Positions 1 through 8,258 are shown, counted from the stretch's first letter. The stretch: 28,550 bases of DNA from an uncultured Erysipelotrichaceae bacterium (GCA_900538465.1 UPXV01000031.1:1-28550), one strand, 5' to 3'. A program made the numbers and translations. The notes: generated by a model not told the origin, from the sequence alone.

Positions 1-56
1 TCAATAGTGACTGGTATGCTATGTATGGAGATAAAACAGGAATTTGTGATTTATAG
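1..56 (+). CDS. 3' end of an unidentified gene (partial)
   Basis: Reading from base 3, an open frame gives 17 residues (NSDWYAMYGDKTGICDL) and stops with TAG at 54-56, seven bases before a strong intrinsic terminator. The frame beginning at base 1 is also open here but runs through the terminator, and the frame at base 2 stops at once, so this frame is the best candidate for the real gene end. Too little is present to assign a family. Confidence 0.45.
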   Translation, partial: NSDWYAMYGDKTGICDL

Positions 57-62
57 AATGAG

Positions 63-89
63 GAGAATGTGGAAAACATTCTCTTTTTT
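63..89 (+). terminator. Intrinsic terminator after the partial gene
   Basis: GAGAATGT (63-70) pairs with ACATTCTC (76-83) around a five-base loop and is followed directly by a T run. It ends the transcript of the truncated upstream gene. Confidence 0.85.
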
Positions 90-127
90 GTTTTTAAAAG
101 GAAATAAATGAAGAATGATAAAGATAT

Positions 128-161
128 GTAAAGTCTATGTTAAGATTGTGTTAAGTCCGTT
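128..161 (+). promoter_or_regulatory. Candidate PHO box (11-bp phased TTAAG repeats)
   Basis: TAAAG (129), TTAAG (140) and TTAAG (151) lie exactly 11 bp apart, about one helical turn, just upstream of an AT-rich -10-like stretch (TTATAT near 175-180) and of the Na+/Pi symporter gene. PhoP-type response regulators in Firmicutes bind TTAACA-like direct repeats with about 11-bp period. The phasing is seen in the sequence; phosphate control is inferred from this and from the gene product. Confidence 0.45.
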
Positions 162-215
162 TACTTTACCTTAATTATATGTTAAGTTTACCTTGTAATT
201 ATGGGAGGTTTGCAT

Positions 216-1910
216 ATGGAACTGACAAATGTATTTGCTTTATTTGGTGGACTGGCACTATTCTTATATGGAATGACAATGATGTCAAATGGATTAGAAT
301 TAGCTGCTGGAAACAAAATGAAAAATATCTTAGAAAAATTAACAACCAATCGTTTTTTAGGGGTTGGCGTTGGTGCTTTAATTACAGCTTTGATTCAATC
401 CTCTTCAGCTACCACAGTGATGACTGTTGGTTTTGTCAATGCTGGATTGATGAAATTAGAAAATGCTGTTTGGGTGATTATGGGTGCCAATATCGGAACA
501 ACCATTACAGGGCAATTAATTGCTTTAGATATTACAGCACTCGCTCCAGTGATTGCTTTTATTGGGGTGGCTTTAATTGCGTTTGTTAAAAATAAAAAGT
601 TAGATGCAATAGGAGAAATTATTGCTGGACTTGGAATTTTATTTATGGGTATGGAAATGATGTCAGGGGCAATGGCACCATTAAGAAGTTCTCCAGAATT
701 TGTAAATATTGTCTCTAATTTTGAAAATCCATTGATTGGAATTGCTGTAGGAGCTATATTTACAGCAATCATTCAAAGTTCTTCTGCATCAGTTGGTATT
801 TTACAAGCACTTGCTATGAGTGGTGTGATTACTTTACCATCTGCTATTTATGTTTTGTTTGGTCAAAATATTGGAACATGTATTACAGCAGTGTTAGCAT
901 CTATTGGAACAGGACGCAATGCAAAACGTACAACAATTATTCATTTGTCATTTAATATTATTGGAACAATTATCTTTGTTGTAATTAGCTTATTGACACC
1001 ATTTGCACATATGATGGAGGCTTTAACACCTGCCAATATTCCAGCTCAAATTGCCAATGTTCACACAGTCTTCAATGTTGTGACAACAATCTTATTATTA
1101 CCATTTGGAAAACAATTGGTCAAACTGGCTTATATGATTCTTCCAGAAAAGGAAGGTCTAGAAGACAAGATGACATTAAAGTATTTAGATTTTCATATCT
1201 TTGAAAATGATTATCATATTGGAACAAGTGCTATTGCTAATACACAATTATTCAATGAAACACAAAATATGTTAAATGTTGCGATTGATAATGTTAGAAA
1301 ATCATTTGAATTGATGATTGATTATAAAGAAGATAAATTTGAAAAACTCCAAAAAAATGAAGATTATATTAATTATTTAAATAATGCAATTGTTGAATTT
1401 ACAACAAATGCCATCTCAAATGAAGTTCCTTTAGAAAACTCTCAAACAATTGGACTCTTCTTAAAAGTTTCAGCAGATTTAGAAAGAGTTGGCGATCATG
1501 CTGTGAATATTGCTGAGCGTGCAAAGAAACTTTATGAAGAAGATCGTCATTTCTCTCATGAAGCTTTAGATGAAATAGGTATTATGAGTAGTTTATGTAC
1601 AAATATTTTAGATGAACTAAGAATTATGAATTATGATGAGTTTAAAGGAATTGTGGATAAAGTCGATGTGATTGAAGAAAATATTGACAAAACACATCAT
1701 GAATTTTCAGTTAAACAAATTGTGAGATTGAAAGAAAAGAAATGTACAACAGAAAATAGTGTTGTCTTTACAAAAATATTAACTGATTTTGAACGTATTG
1801 GTGATCATGGTTTAAATATTGCAAAAAGTTTCTATCAAATTAAAGAAGCTGTTGCAGCAATGAAAATGGTCAAAAATCAACCAGAAAATCTAGAAATCAC
1901 AACAGCCTAA
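216..1910 (+). CDS. Na+/phosphate symporter with fused C-terminal PhoU-like domain
   Basis: Sodium-coupled phosphate importer of the NptA/YjbB (PNaS) family, 564 aa, in the cytoplasmic membrane. The N-terminal ~310 residues form the transporter with two inverted repeats, each carrying the family signature QSSSA (near residues 61-65 and 187-191). The C-terminal ~230 residues are a helical PhoU-like domain with two metal-site-type motifs, DLERVGDH and DFERIGDH. Start: an in-frame ATG at 201 is part of the Shine-Dalgarno region itself (GGGAGG at 203-208), so ATG 216, seven bases downstream, is taken as the real start. The candidate PHO box upstream fits induction by phosphate limitation. It is monocistronic, followed by the ktr promoter. 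Transport of another anion cannot be excluded. Confidence 0.9.
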   Translation: MELTNVFALFGGLALFLYGMTMMSNGLELAAGNKMKNILEKLTTNRFLGVGVGALITALIQSSSATTVMTVGFVNAGLMKLENAVWVIMGANIGTTITGQLIALDITALAPVIAFIGVALIAFVKNKKLDAIGEIIAGLGILFMGMEMMSGAMAPLRSSPEFVNIVSNFENPLIGIAVGAIFTAIIQSSSASVGILQALAMSGVITLPSAIYVLFGQNIGTCITAVLASIGTGRNAKRTTIIHLSFNIIGTIIFVVISLLTPFAHMMEALTPANIPAQIANVHTVFNVVTTILLLPFGKQLVKLAYMILPEKEGLEDKMTLKYLDFHIFENDYHIGTSAIANTQLFNETQNMLNVAIDNVRKSFELMIDYKEDKFEKLQKNEDYINYLNNAIVEFTTNAISNEVPLENSQTIGLFLKVSADLERVGDHAVNIAERAKKLYEEDRHFSHEALDEIGIMSSLCTNILDELRIMNYDEFKGIVDKVDVIEENIDKTHHEFSVKQIVRLKEKKCTTENSVVFTKILTDFERIGDHGLNIAKSFYQIKEAVAAMKMVKNQPENLEITTA

Positions 1911-1949
1911 TGAATATCAATTCTAACTATTTCATAGAATAGGATATGT

Positions 1950-1958
1950 TGTTACAAT
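1950..1958 (+). promoter_or_regulatory. Extended -10 promoter for ktrBA
   Basis: TG-T-TACAAT at 1950-1958 is a good extended -10 element without a clear -35. It would start a transcript near 1965, leaving a leader of about 145 nt before ktrB. Confidence 0.45.
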
Positions 1959-1982
1959 AAAATAAGATGTTGAATATGTGGT

Positions 1983-2085
1983 GGAGTCTGTCATAAAGTT
2001 AAATCTTTATTTATTCAACAAGTCAAGTTTTTACATAGACTTTTTATATCTATAAAGACAAGACTCCCAGAGTCTGTTTTTTTTT
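1983..2085 (+). promoter_or_regulatory. Structured ktrB leader with terminator/antiterminator (riboswitch-like)
   Basis: Bases 1983-1992 (GGAGTCTGTC) can pair with 2057-2067 (GACAAGACTCC, one bulged A), closing a domain with two inner hairpins: ATAAAG/CTTTAT (1993-1998/2005-2010) and AAGTC/GACTT (2020-2024/2038-2042). The 3' strand of this closing helix is also the 5' arm of a terminator, AGACTC (2061-2066)/GAGTCT (2070-2075), followed by a run of nine T. The two folds exclude each other, as in an attenuator: closed aptamer means read-through, open means termination. KtrAB genes in Firmicutes are often under c-di-AMP (ydaO) riboswitches, but I do not see the conserved ydaO sequence blocks here. 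The alternative is a plain terminator for the upstream gene, with the long-range helix fortuitous. Confidence 0.5.
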
Positions 2086-2111
2086 AAACAGCTAGAAAGG
2101 TCGAAAGAAAT

Positions 2112-3428
2112 ATGCAAGTGTTGAAAGAAAATATGAAAAGATTATTTAAACATTCATCACCACCACGCTTATTATGTCTTGGTTTTATGTTTGTTATTTT
2201 ATTAGGAACATGTTTGTTGATGTTACCTATTTCAGTTCGTGAAGGGGCAAAAGTTAATTTTATTGATGCCTTGTTTACATCAACCAGTGCTGTTTGTGTA
2301 ACGGGGTTGATTGCTATTGATACGGCTGAGCATTTTACAGTATTTGGTCGTAGTGTAGTTGCTTTTTTAATTCAAGTTGGTGGATTAGGAGTGACTTGTG
2401 TTGGTGTATCACTTATTTTAGCAGCTGGGAAGCGTGTGGGTTTGAAAGCAAGAAGATTGATTAAAGAATCTTGGAATGTTGGAAGTTATCAAGGACTCAT
2501 TCAATTGGTTAAACATGTTTTAAAAATAACATTGATATTTGAACTTGTGGGTACTTTTTTAAGTTTTCTTGTTTTTGTTCAAGATTATAGTTTTATGGAT
2601 GCAATTGGTATTAGTCTTTTCCATTCGGTTGCTGCATTTAATAACTCAGGGTTTGATATTTTAGGTGGGTTAACGAATTTAATTCCTTATCAAAACAATG
2701 TTTTATTAAATTTAGTGACATGTGGATTGATTATTTTTGGTGGAATTGGGTTCCTCGTCATCATTGATGTGAAAAATAGAAAATGTTTTAAGAAATTGAC
2801 ATTACATTCTAAAATTGTGATAACTGTAAGTTTATTTTTGATTATTGTTGGAACTGTTTTATTAAAATGGACAGATCAAATAACATGGTTAGGCGCATTC
2901 TTTCAAAGTGTTTCAGCCAGAACGGCAGGATTTTCAACTTATCCATTAGGTCAATTTAGTCAAGCGGGTTTATTTGTATTGGCTATTTTGATGTTTATAG
3001 GAGCATCTCCTGGTTCAACTGGTGGTGGAATTAAAACAAGTACTTTGTTTGTTATATGGTGTGAGATGAGAAGTATTATGTTGCATAAGCATTGTAGTGC
3101 ATTTCATCGTAAAATCTCAGAAAGCGTTATTAAACAAGCATTTGTGGTTCTGATTTTTTCTTTGTGTGTTGTCTTACTCAGTACATTTTTATTGTGTGTC
3201 GTGCAGCCTAAATTTACGTTTATGCAATTATTTTTTGAAGTGACATCGGCTTTTGGAACAGTTGGATTATCCACAGGTATTACCCCATATTTAAGTGTGT
3301 TAGGAAAGTTGATTATTATATTAACTATGTTTATAGGACGTGTAGGAGCTTTAACAGTTGTTTCTTTAGGATCTTATAAAGAATTACAAACAGCTCTCTA
3401 TAGTGAAGAAGATATAACGATAGGATAG
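2112..3428 (+). CDS. ktrB: K+ uptake channel subunit KtrB
   Basis: Membrane subunit (438 aa) of the Ktr/Trk potassium uptake system. It shows the fourfold M1-P-M2 architecture of the superfamily. The four pore-loop regions with their selectivity-filter glycines are visible in order: TSAVCVTGLI, AAFNNSGFD, SARTAGFST and SAFGTVGLS, followed by the conserved GRVGALT helix. The GASPGSTGGG segment in the middle is the flexible M2 gating-loop region. Length is normal for KtrB. A GAAAGGTCGAAAG sequence upstream of ATG 2112 supplies a ribosome site. It is cotranscribed with the regulatory subunit gene immediately downstream, and its expression is probably controlled by the structured leader. Confidence 0.95.
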   Translation: MQVLKENMKRLFKHSSPPRLLCLGFMFVILLGTCLLMLPISVREGAKVNFIDALFTSTSAVCVTGLIAIDTAEHFTVFGRSVVAFLIQVGGLGVTCVGVSLILAAGKRVGLKARRLIKESWNVGSYQGLIQLVKHVLKITLIFELVGTFLSFLVFVQDYSFMDAIGISLFHSVAAFNNSGFDILGGLTNLIPYQNNVLLNLVTCGLIIFGGIGFLVIIDVKNRKCFKKLTLHSKIVITVSLFLIIVGTVLLKWTDQITWLGAFFQSVSARTAGFSTYPLGQFSQAGLFVLAILMFIGASPGSTGGGIKTSTLFVIWCEMRSIMLHKHCSAFHRKISESVIKQAFVVLIFSLCVVLLSTFLLCVVQPKFTFMQLFFEVTSAFGTVGLSTGITPYLSVLGKLIIILTMFIGRVGALTVVSLGSYKELQTALYSEEDITIG

Positions 3429-3437
3429 GTGAGAAAA

Positions 3438-4097
3438 ATGGAAAAAGGACATTGTTATGGAATTATTGGATTAGGTCGTTTTGGAATGCCTTTGGCTAAA
3501 AAATTAGCTCAAGAAGGTCAAGACATTATTGGTATTGATCAAGATGAAGAAAGAGTAAAAGAATTAAGAGAATATAGTGACTATGCTTTTGTTTGTAAGA
3601 AAATCACAAAAGAAGTTTTAGAAGAAATTGGAATCCAAAATTGTGATATTGTTATTGTTTGTATAGGGAGTCATATAGAAACAAGTATTTTAACAACTCT
3701 GCATTTAATAAATTTAAAAGTTCCTAAAGTTATTGCCAAAGCAACAACAGAAGAACAAGGAGAAGTTTTAGAAAAATTAGGAGCACATGTTGTTTATCCT
3801 GAAAGAGATATGGCTTTAAAGATAGCTCAAAAGATTTTAAGAAGAAATCTGGTTGACTATATCTCAATTGGGAAAGATGCTGAAATTATTGAAATACAAA
3901 TGACTTCAGGGATGATTGGAAAATCTATTATTGATATGAAAATACGTGAAAAGTTTCATTTAAATATTGTTGCTATTCAATGTATGGGAACAACAACTAC
4001 CGAAATCGATCCTTATTATCAGTTTCAAAATAATGATACAATGGTTGCAATTGGTAAACGTAAAAGTGTGAGTGATTTCATTGATTACTACTCTTAA
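3438..4097 (+). CDS. ktrA: K+ uptake regulatory subunit KtrA (RCK protein)
   Basis: Cytoplasmic RCK-domain protein (219 aa) that forms the octameric ring gating KtrB. The N-terminal Rossmann half has the nucleotide motif GLGRFG and the acidic residue after the second strand (GIDQDEE), as in ATP/ADP- and NAD-binding RCK_N domains. The C-terminal half (about residues 140-219) is an RCK_C domain, the region that binds c-di-AMP in studied homologues. A GTG at 3429 directly abuts the ktrB stop, but AGGTG at 3427-3431 is better placed as ribosome site for ATG 3438, which is chosen. It lies in an operon with ktrB and is followed by a strong terminator. Confidence 0.93.
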   Translation: MEKGHCYGIIGLGRFGMPLAKKLAQEGQDIIGIDQDEERVKELREYSDYAFVCKKITKEVLEEIGIQNCDIVIVCIGSHIETSILTTLHLINLKVPKVIAKATTEEQGEVLEKLGAHVVYPERDMALKIAQKILRRNLVDYISIGKDAEIIEIQMTSGMIGKSIIDMKIREKFHLNIVAIQCMGTTTTEIDPYYQFQNNDTMVAIGKRKSVSDFIDYYS

Positions 4098-4170
4098 AAG
4101 AGTCTGTGAAAAAAGAAATGTCAAGTGTGAAAAAATAATGAAAAAAATTGATAGTTTTCTATAATGTTAA

Positions 4171-4199
4171 AAAGTGTTGATTAATTCAACACTTTTTTT
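4171..4199 (+). terminator. Intrinsic terminator of ktrBA
   Basis: AAAGTGTTGA (4171-4180) pairs with TCAACACTTT (4186-4195) around a five-base loop and runs into a stretch of T. Ten perfect base pairs. Confidence 0.9.
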
Positions 4200-4270
4200 C
4201 GTGTGAAAATTCACGCTAGATGTTCTAAATAAGAGATGTATTAACCTTATTCCTAAGCAAAGTGGAAGTA

Positions 4271-4299
4271 TTGAAAACGTTTTTGAAAGGGATTACTAT
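4271..4299 (+). promoter_or_regulatory. Sigma-A promoter with overlapping cre site for the maltose PTS operon
   Basis: TTGAAA (4271-4276), a 17-bp spacer and TACTAT (4294-4299) form a good sigma-A promoter. The near-palindrome TGAAAACGTTTTTGA (4272-4286) overlaps the -35 and matches most of the CcpA cre consensus TGWAARCGYTWNCW. A CcpA-HPr(Ser-P) complex here would block polymerase, so glucose repression is expected. Transcription would start near 4306. Confidence 0.7.
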
Positions 4300-4336
4300 A
4301 AACGTGCAGACAAGAAAAGGGAGGAAAAAAAGAGTT

Positions 4337-5893
4337 ATGATGCAAAAAATTCAAAGATTCGGTGGAGCAATGTTTACACCAGTTCTACTCTTTGCATTCG
4401 CAGGGATTACAATTGGAATTGGAACATTGTTTACAACTGAAGCAATCATGGGTGGGCTTGCTAGTCCTGATGGTCTTTGGTATCAATGTTGGAATGTCAT
4501 CTTACAAGGTGGATGGACAGTCTTCAACCAATTACCATTATTGTTCGTTGTTGGTTTACCTATTGGCTTAGCGAAAAAGCAACAAGCCAGATGTTGTATG
4601 GAAGCGTTAGTTCTTTACTTAACATTCCAATACTTCTTAAACACAATTTTAGCACAATGGGGAGGTAACTTTGGAGTTGACTTCGCAGCTGAAGTTGGAG
4701 GAGTGAGTGGTCTTACAATGATCGCTAGTATCAAGACATTAGATATGGGTATGATTGGAGCATTAATGATTTCAGGAATCGTTATCTTCTTACACAATCG
4801 TTATTTTGATACTGAATTACCAGAATGGTTAGGAACATTCAGTGGTTCATCATTCGTTGTTATTGTGGGATTCTTTGCTTTAATTCCAGTGGCTTTCTTA
4901 TCAGCTTGGTTATGGCCAATGGTTCAAAGTGGTATGAGAGCTTTCCAAGGATTTATTTCTAATGCGGGAGCTATGGGTGTATGGATCTTTATCTTCATGG
5001 AACGTATCTTAATTCCATTTGGATTACATCACTTATTATATTTCCCATTCTTCTATGATTCAGCTGTTATTAATGGTGGTGTTTACTCAGCATGGGCAAA
5101 TGCTTTACCACAACTTGCTGCAAGAAGTGAATCATTAAAAACAATGGCACCATATGCTTGGCCAACACTTACAGGTTTATCTAAAGTCTTTGGTTGTCCA
5201 GGTATCGCTTTAGCATTCTACTTTACAGCTAAAGATAGTAAGAAAAAAGAAATCGCAGGTTTATTAATTCCAATTACTTTAACAGCAATTGTTTGTGGTA
5301 TTACTGAACCAATTGAATTTACATTCTTATTTATCGCACCAGTATTATTCGTTGTTCATGCAGTTTTAGCTGCAACACTTGCAACAGTCGCTTACTTATG
5401 TGGAGTTGTTGGTGTCTTATCAGGTGGTTTAATCGAAATGTCAGCATTAAACTACATTCCATTAATGGCTAGTCACTGGCCAACATATTTAACATTATTA
5501 GCAGTAGGATTAATCTTTACAGGAATTTATTTCATTGTCTTTAGATTCTTAATTCTTAAATTTGACTTTAAGACACCAGGTCGTGAAGATGATGAAGAAG
5601 AAATCACTTTCCATACAAAAGCAGATTTCAAAGAAAAACAAGCAGCCGCAACAAGTGCTGGAAGCTTAGCAGAAAAAATCTTAGAAGCCTTAGGTGGAAA
5701 AGATAATATCGTAGATGTTACAAACTGTGCAACACGTTTACGTGTTAACGTTAAAGATGAGACTTTGGTCAAATCAGATGCATATTTTAAATCAATTGGT
5801 ACACATGGTATCAAAGCAACAAAAACAAATATCCAAGTTATCGTTGGATTAAAAGTTCCAAGTATGAGAGAAGATTTTGAAACTTTATTATAA
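4337..5893 (+). CDS. malP: PTS alpha-glucoside (maltose-type) EIICB component
   Basis: Sugar-specific membrane permease of the phosphotransferase system, taking up maltose or a related alpha-glucoside with phosphorylation at C6. 518 aa: an EIIC domain of about ten membrane segments, a charged linker (EDDEEE, about residues 418-425) and a C-terminal EIIB domain with the phospho-accepting cysteine in NCATRLRV (Cys464). The N-terminus (MQKIQRFGGAMFTPVL) and overall sequence resemble B. subtilis MalP/GlvC as I recall it. The frame can be extended to GTG 4262, but that would put the promoter and cre inside the gene; ATG 4337 (or the adjacent 4340), behind AAGGGAGG at 4317-4324, is preferred. First gene of an operon containing its own EIIA and the matching phospho-glucosidase. 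Confidence 0.92.
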   Translation: MMQKIQRFGGAMFTPVLLFAFAGITIGIGTLFTTEAIMGGLASPDGLWYQCWNVILQGGWTVFNQLPLLFVVGLPIGLAKKQQARCCMEALVLYLTFQYFLNTILAQWGGNFGVDFAAEVGGVSGLTMIASIKTLDMGMIGALMISGIVIFLHNRYFDTELPEWLGTFSGSSFVVIVGFFALIPVAFLSAWLWPMVQSGMRAFQGFISNAGAMGVWIFIFMERILIPFGLHHLLYFPFFYDSAVINGGVYSAWANALPQLAARSESLKTMAPYAWPTLTGLSKVFGCPGIALAFYFTAKDSKKKEIAGLLIPITLTAIVCGITEPIEFTFLFIAPVLFVVHAVLAATLATVAYLCGVVGVLSGGLIEMSALNYIPLMASHWPTYLTLLAVGLIFTGIYFIVFRFLILKFDFKTPGREDDEEEITFHTKADFKEKQAAATSAGSLAEKILEALGGKDNIVDVTNCATRLRVNVKDETLVKSDAYFKSIGTHGIKATKTNIQVIVGLKVPSMREDFETLL

Positions 5894-5911
5894 AGAAAGT
5901 AGGTAGAAAAA

Positions 5912-6403
5912 ATGGCTCGAAAGAAAGAAGATAAACAACTCAAAAAATTGAATCGTTATTTTATGATTACAAAAGTGTTCTTAGCAATTACTCCTTTAAT
6001 TTGTTATTTATATGTTTCATTAAAAGCAATGTTGAATTCAATAACGTTTCAAGAAGTCTTAGTGAAAGATCCAAGTATGACAATTGTATTTCTCATTGCA
6101 ATGTTAAATCCTTATATTGCTTACCTTGTTCAATTAATTCAAAAGAACTTAACAAAAGGAAATACACAATTTGCAGTTATTAATATGGGATTACTTTTAG
6201 TTGCTGAAGCTTTAACTTTAAACTTATTTTACTTCATGATGTTGTTATTTGTATTCTATCGAGCTATCAACTACTACAACATTCAAGTTTTCCCAACAAT
6301 CAAAACGTCAACAATCAAGCAATTCTTCTATAATGGTGGAGGAAGTATGCTTGTCATGTTGGTAAGCTGTATCAGCTTATTTGCAACAATAAGATTAATG
6401 TAA
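5912..6403 (+). CDS. Unknown four-helix membrane protein in the maltose PTS operon
   Basis: 163 aa, not recognised as a named family. A short basic N-terminus (MARKKEDKQLKKLNR) is followed by about four hydrophobic segments (roughly residues 18-40, 57-77, 89-117 and 143-162), suggesting a small polytopic membrane protein. It sits 18 nt after the EIICB gene and 20 nt before the GH4 gene, with its own ribosome site (AGGT at 5900-5903), so it is clearly a member of the operon. It might be an accessory or assembly factor of the permease, or a second small transporter or sensor subunit. No catalytic motif is visible. Confidence 0.8.
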   Translation: MARKKEDKQLKKLNRYFMITKVFLAITPLICYLYVSLKAMLNSITFQEVLVKDPSMTIVFLIAMLNPYIAYLVQLIQKNLTKGNTQFAVINMGLLLVAEALTLNLFYFMMLLFVFYRAINYYNIQVFPTIKTSTIKQFFYNGGGSMLVMLVSCISLFATIRLM

Positions 6404-6423
6404 AAAAAAGGAGAGAAAGAAAA

Positions 6424-7755
6424 ATGGAAAAAAAATATTCAGTTACAGTTGCAGGTGGAGGTAGTACATTTACTCCAGGTATCGTCTTATTATTATTAGA
6501 TCATCAAGATCGTTTCCCAATTAGAAAAATTAAATTCTATGATAACAATGCCGAACGTCAGGAAACAGTCGCAAAAGCATGTGAAATCTTATTAAAAGAA
6601 AGAGCACCAGAAATTGAATTTGGTTATACAACTGATCCAGAAACAGCATTTACTGATGTTGATTTCGTAATGTGTCATATTAGAGTTGGTTTATATGCAA
6701 TGCGTGAAAAAGATGAAAAGATCCCATTGAAATACAATGTTGTTGGTCAAGAAACTTGTGGGCCAGGAGGTATTGCTTATGGTATGAGATCTATTGGTGG
6801 AGTTATCGAAATCTTAGATTATATGGAAAAATATTCTCCAAATGCATGGATGTTAAACTATTCAAATCCAGCTGCTATTGTTGCTGAAGCAACAAGACGT
6901 TTAAGACCAAATTCAAAAATCTTAAATATTTGTGATATGCCAATTGATCTTGAAGAAAAAATGGCTAACATGGTTGGATTAAGTTCTCGTAAAGAAATGT
7001 CAGTAGGATATTATGGATTAAACCACTTTGGTTGGTGGCATAAAATTGAAGATAAACAAGGTCATGATTTAATGCCAGCTATTAAAGAACATATGGCTGC
7101 TAATGGTTATGCTGATGCTTTATCTAATACAAATCAACACGTTGAACAAAGCTGGATTGAAACATTTGCGAAAGCAAAAGATGTTTATGCATTAGATCCA
7201 GATACAATTCCAAACACTTATTTAAAATATTATTTATTCCCTGACTACGTAGTAGAACATTCTCGTAAAGATTATACACGTGCTAACGAAGTTATGGATC
7301 ATAGAGAAAAAATTGTTTTTGGAGCATGTAGAGATATTATTGAAAAAGGAACAGCCGTTGATTGTGGATTTGAAGCTGATGCTCATGCTGAATATATCGT
7401 TGACTTAGCTTGTGCAATTGCTAAAAATACAAAAGAAAGAATGTTATTAATTGTTCCTAATGAAGGAGCTATTGAAAACTTTGATAGAACTGCAATGGTT
7501 GAAATTCCATGTATCGTAGGTTCTAATGGATATGAAAGAATTGTTCAAGGAGCTATTCCTCAATTCCAAAAAGGTTTAATGGAACAACAAGTTTCAGTTG
7601 AAAAATTAACTGTAGAAGCTTGGATTGAAGGAAGCTATCAAAAATTATGGCAAGCTATCACTATGTCAAAAACAGTACCAAGTGCCAAAGTTGCAAAACA
7701 AATCTTAGATGAATTAATTGAAGCTAATAAAGACTTCTGGCCTGAATTAAAATAA
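6424..7755 (+). CDS. malA: 6-phospho-alpha-glucosidase, GH4
   Basis: Cytosolic NAD+- and Mn2+-dependent glycosidase (443 aa) that splits maltose 6-phosphate and related 6-phospho-alpha-glucosides to glucose 6-phosphate and the aglycone. GH4 features in order: nucleotide loop AGGGSTFTPG (10-19), substrate motif NYSNPAA (145-151), the metal ligand Cys170 in NICDMP and the metal ligand His201 in GLNHFGWW. The sequence closely follows B. subtilis MalA/GlvA as I recall it, including the C-terminal NKDFWPEL. RBS AAGGAGAGAAAG lies just upstream of ATG 6424. Only one base separates its stop from the EIIA gene. It completes the pathway from sugar uptake to glycolysis. Confidence 0.95.
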   Translation: MEKKYSVTVAGGGSTFTPGIVLLLLDHQDRFPIRKIKFYDNNAERQETVAKACEILLKERAPEIEFGYTTDPETAFTDVDFVMCHIRVGLYAMREKDEKIPLKYNVVGQETCGPGGIAYGMRSIGGVIEILDYMEKYSPNAWMLNYSNPAAIVAEATRRLRPNSKILNICDMPIDLEEKMANMVGLSSRKEMSVGYYGLNHFGWWHKIEDKQGHDLMPAIKEHMAANGYADALSNTNQHVEQSWIETFAKAKDVYALDPDTIPNTYLKYYLFPDYVVEHSRKDYTRANEVMDHREKIVFGACRDIIEKGTAVDCGFEADAHAEYIVDLACAIAKNTKERMLLIVPNEGAIENFDRTAMVEIPCIVGSNGYERIVQGAIPQFQKGLMEQQVSVEKLTVEAWIEGSYQKLWQAITMSKTVPSAKVAKQILDELIEANKDFWPELK

Positions 7756-7756
7756 T

Positions 7757-8233
7757 ATGGGATTCTTTAAGAAAAAAAACAAAGCATTTTATGCAATGGC
7801 AAATGGAAAAACTGTCGCTATTGAAGATGTACCTGATGAAGTTTTCGCTACCAAGATGATGGGAGATGGAATAGCCATTCAACCGAGTGTTGGAAAAATC
7901 TATTCACCATGTACTGGTAAGGTAACAATGGTCATGGACAATACAAAACATGCAGTAGGAATCGAAAATGAAGATGGAATAGAAGTTCTAATTCATGTTG
8001 GTTTAGATACTGTGAATCTTGAAGGGGAAGGATTTGAGGCTTTTGTCAAAGTAGGGGATGAAGTCAAAACTGGGGATTTATTGATTTCATATGATAAACA
8101 AAAATTTGATGCTGATGGAATTAATGATATAACAATGTTAGTTTTGGTTGATCCAAAAAATCATACAGTGACAAAATATCATACAAATGAAGATGTTCAA
8201 ATCAAAACATCACCTATCATAGAATATAAATAA
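7757..8233 (+). CDS. PTS glucose-family EIIA domain protein
   Basis: Soluble phosphocarrier (158 aa) that passes phosphate from HPr to the EIIB domain. It is of the Crr/EIIA-Glc fold. The active-site histidine is His80 in EVLIHVGLDTV and its partner is His65 in TKHAVG. The gene starts one base after the GH4 stop with no strong Shine-Dalgarno sequence, so translation is probably coupled. As last gene of the operon it makes the system self-sufficient (EIIA plus EIICB). It may also serve other EIIBC permeases in the cell. Confidence 0.93.
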   Translation: MGFFKKKNKAFYAMANGKTVAIEDVPDEVFATKMMGDGIAIQPSVGKIYSPCTGKVTMVMDNTKHAVGIENEDGIEVLIHVGLDTVNLEGEGFEAFVKVGDEVKTGDLLISYDKQKFDADGINDITMLVLVDPKNHTVTKYHTNEDVQIKTSPIIEYK

Positions 8234-8258
8234 GGAGCTCAATTGAGTTCCTTTTTTT
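8234..8258 (+). terminator. Intrinsic terminator of the maltose PTS operon
   Basis: GGAGCTC (8234-8240) pairs with GAGTTCC (8245-8251), with one G-T wobble, and is followed by seven T, directly after the EIIA stop codon. Confidence 0.85.

Noticed and set aside
395..772. 125-codon minus-strand frame opposite the phosphate symporter
   Set aside because: Shadow of a gene with clear family motifs; no ribosome site or promoter.
1983..2085. Canonical ydaO (c-di-AMP), purine, M-box or yybP-ykoY riboswitch
   Set aside because: The conserved blocks of these classes that I know are not recognisable in the leader, so it is reported only as an unclassified attenuator.
4201..4216. Short dyad GTGTGAAAATTCACGC before the maltose operon
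   Set aside because: The inner loop is too small and the arms contain a mismatch or wobble; it could be an operator but there is nothing else to support it.
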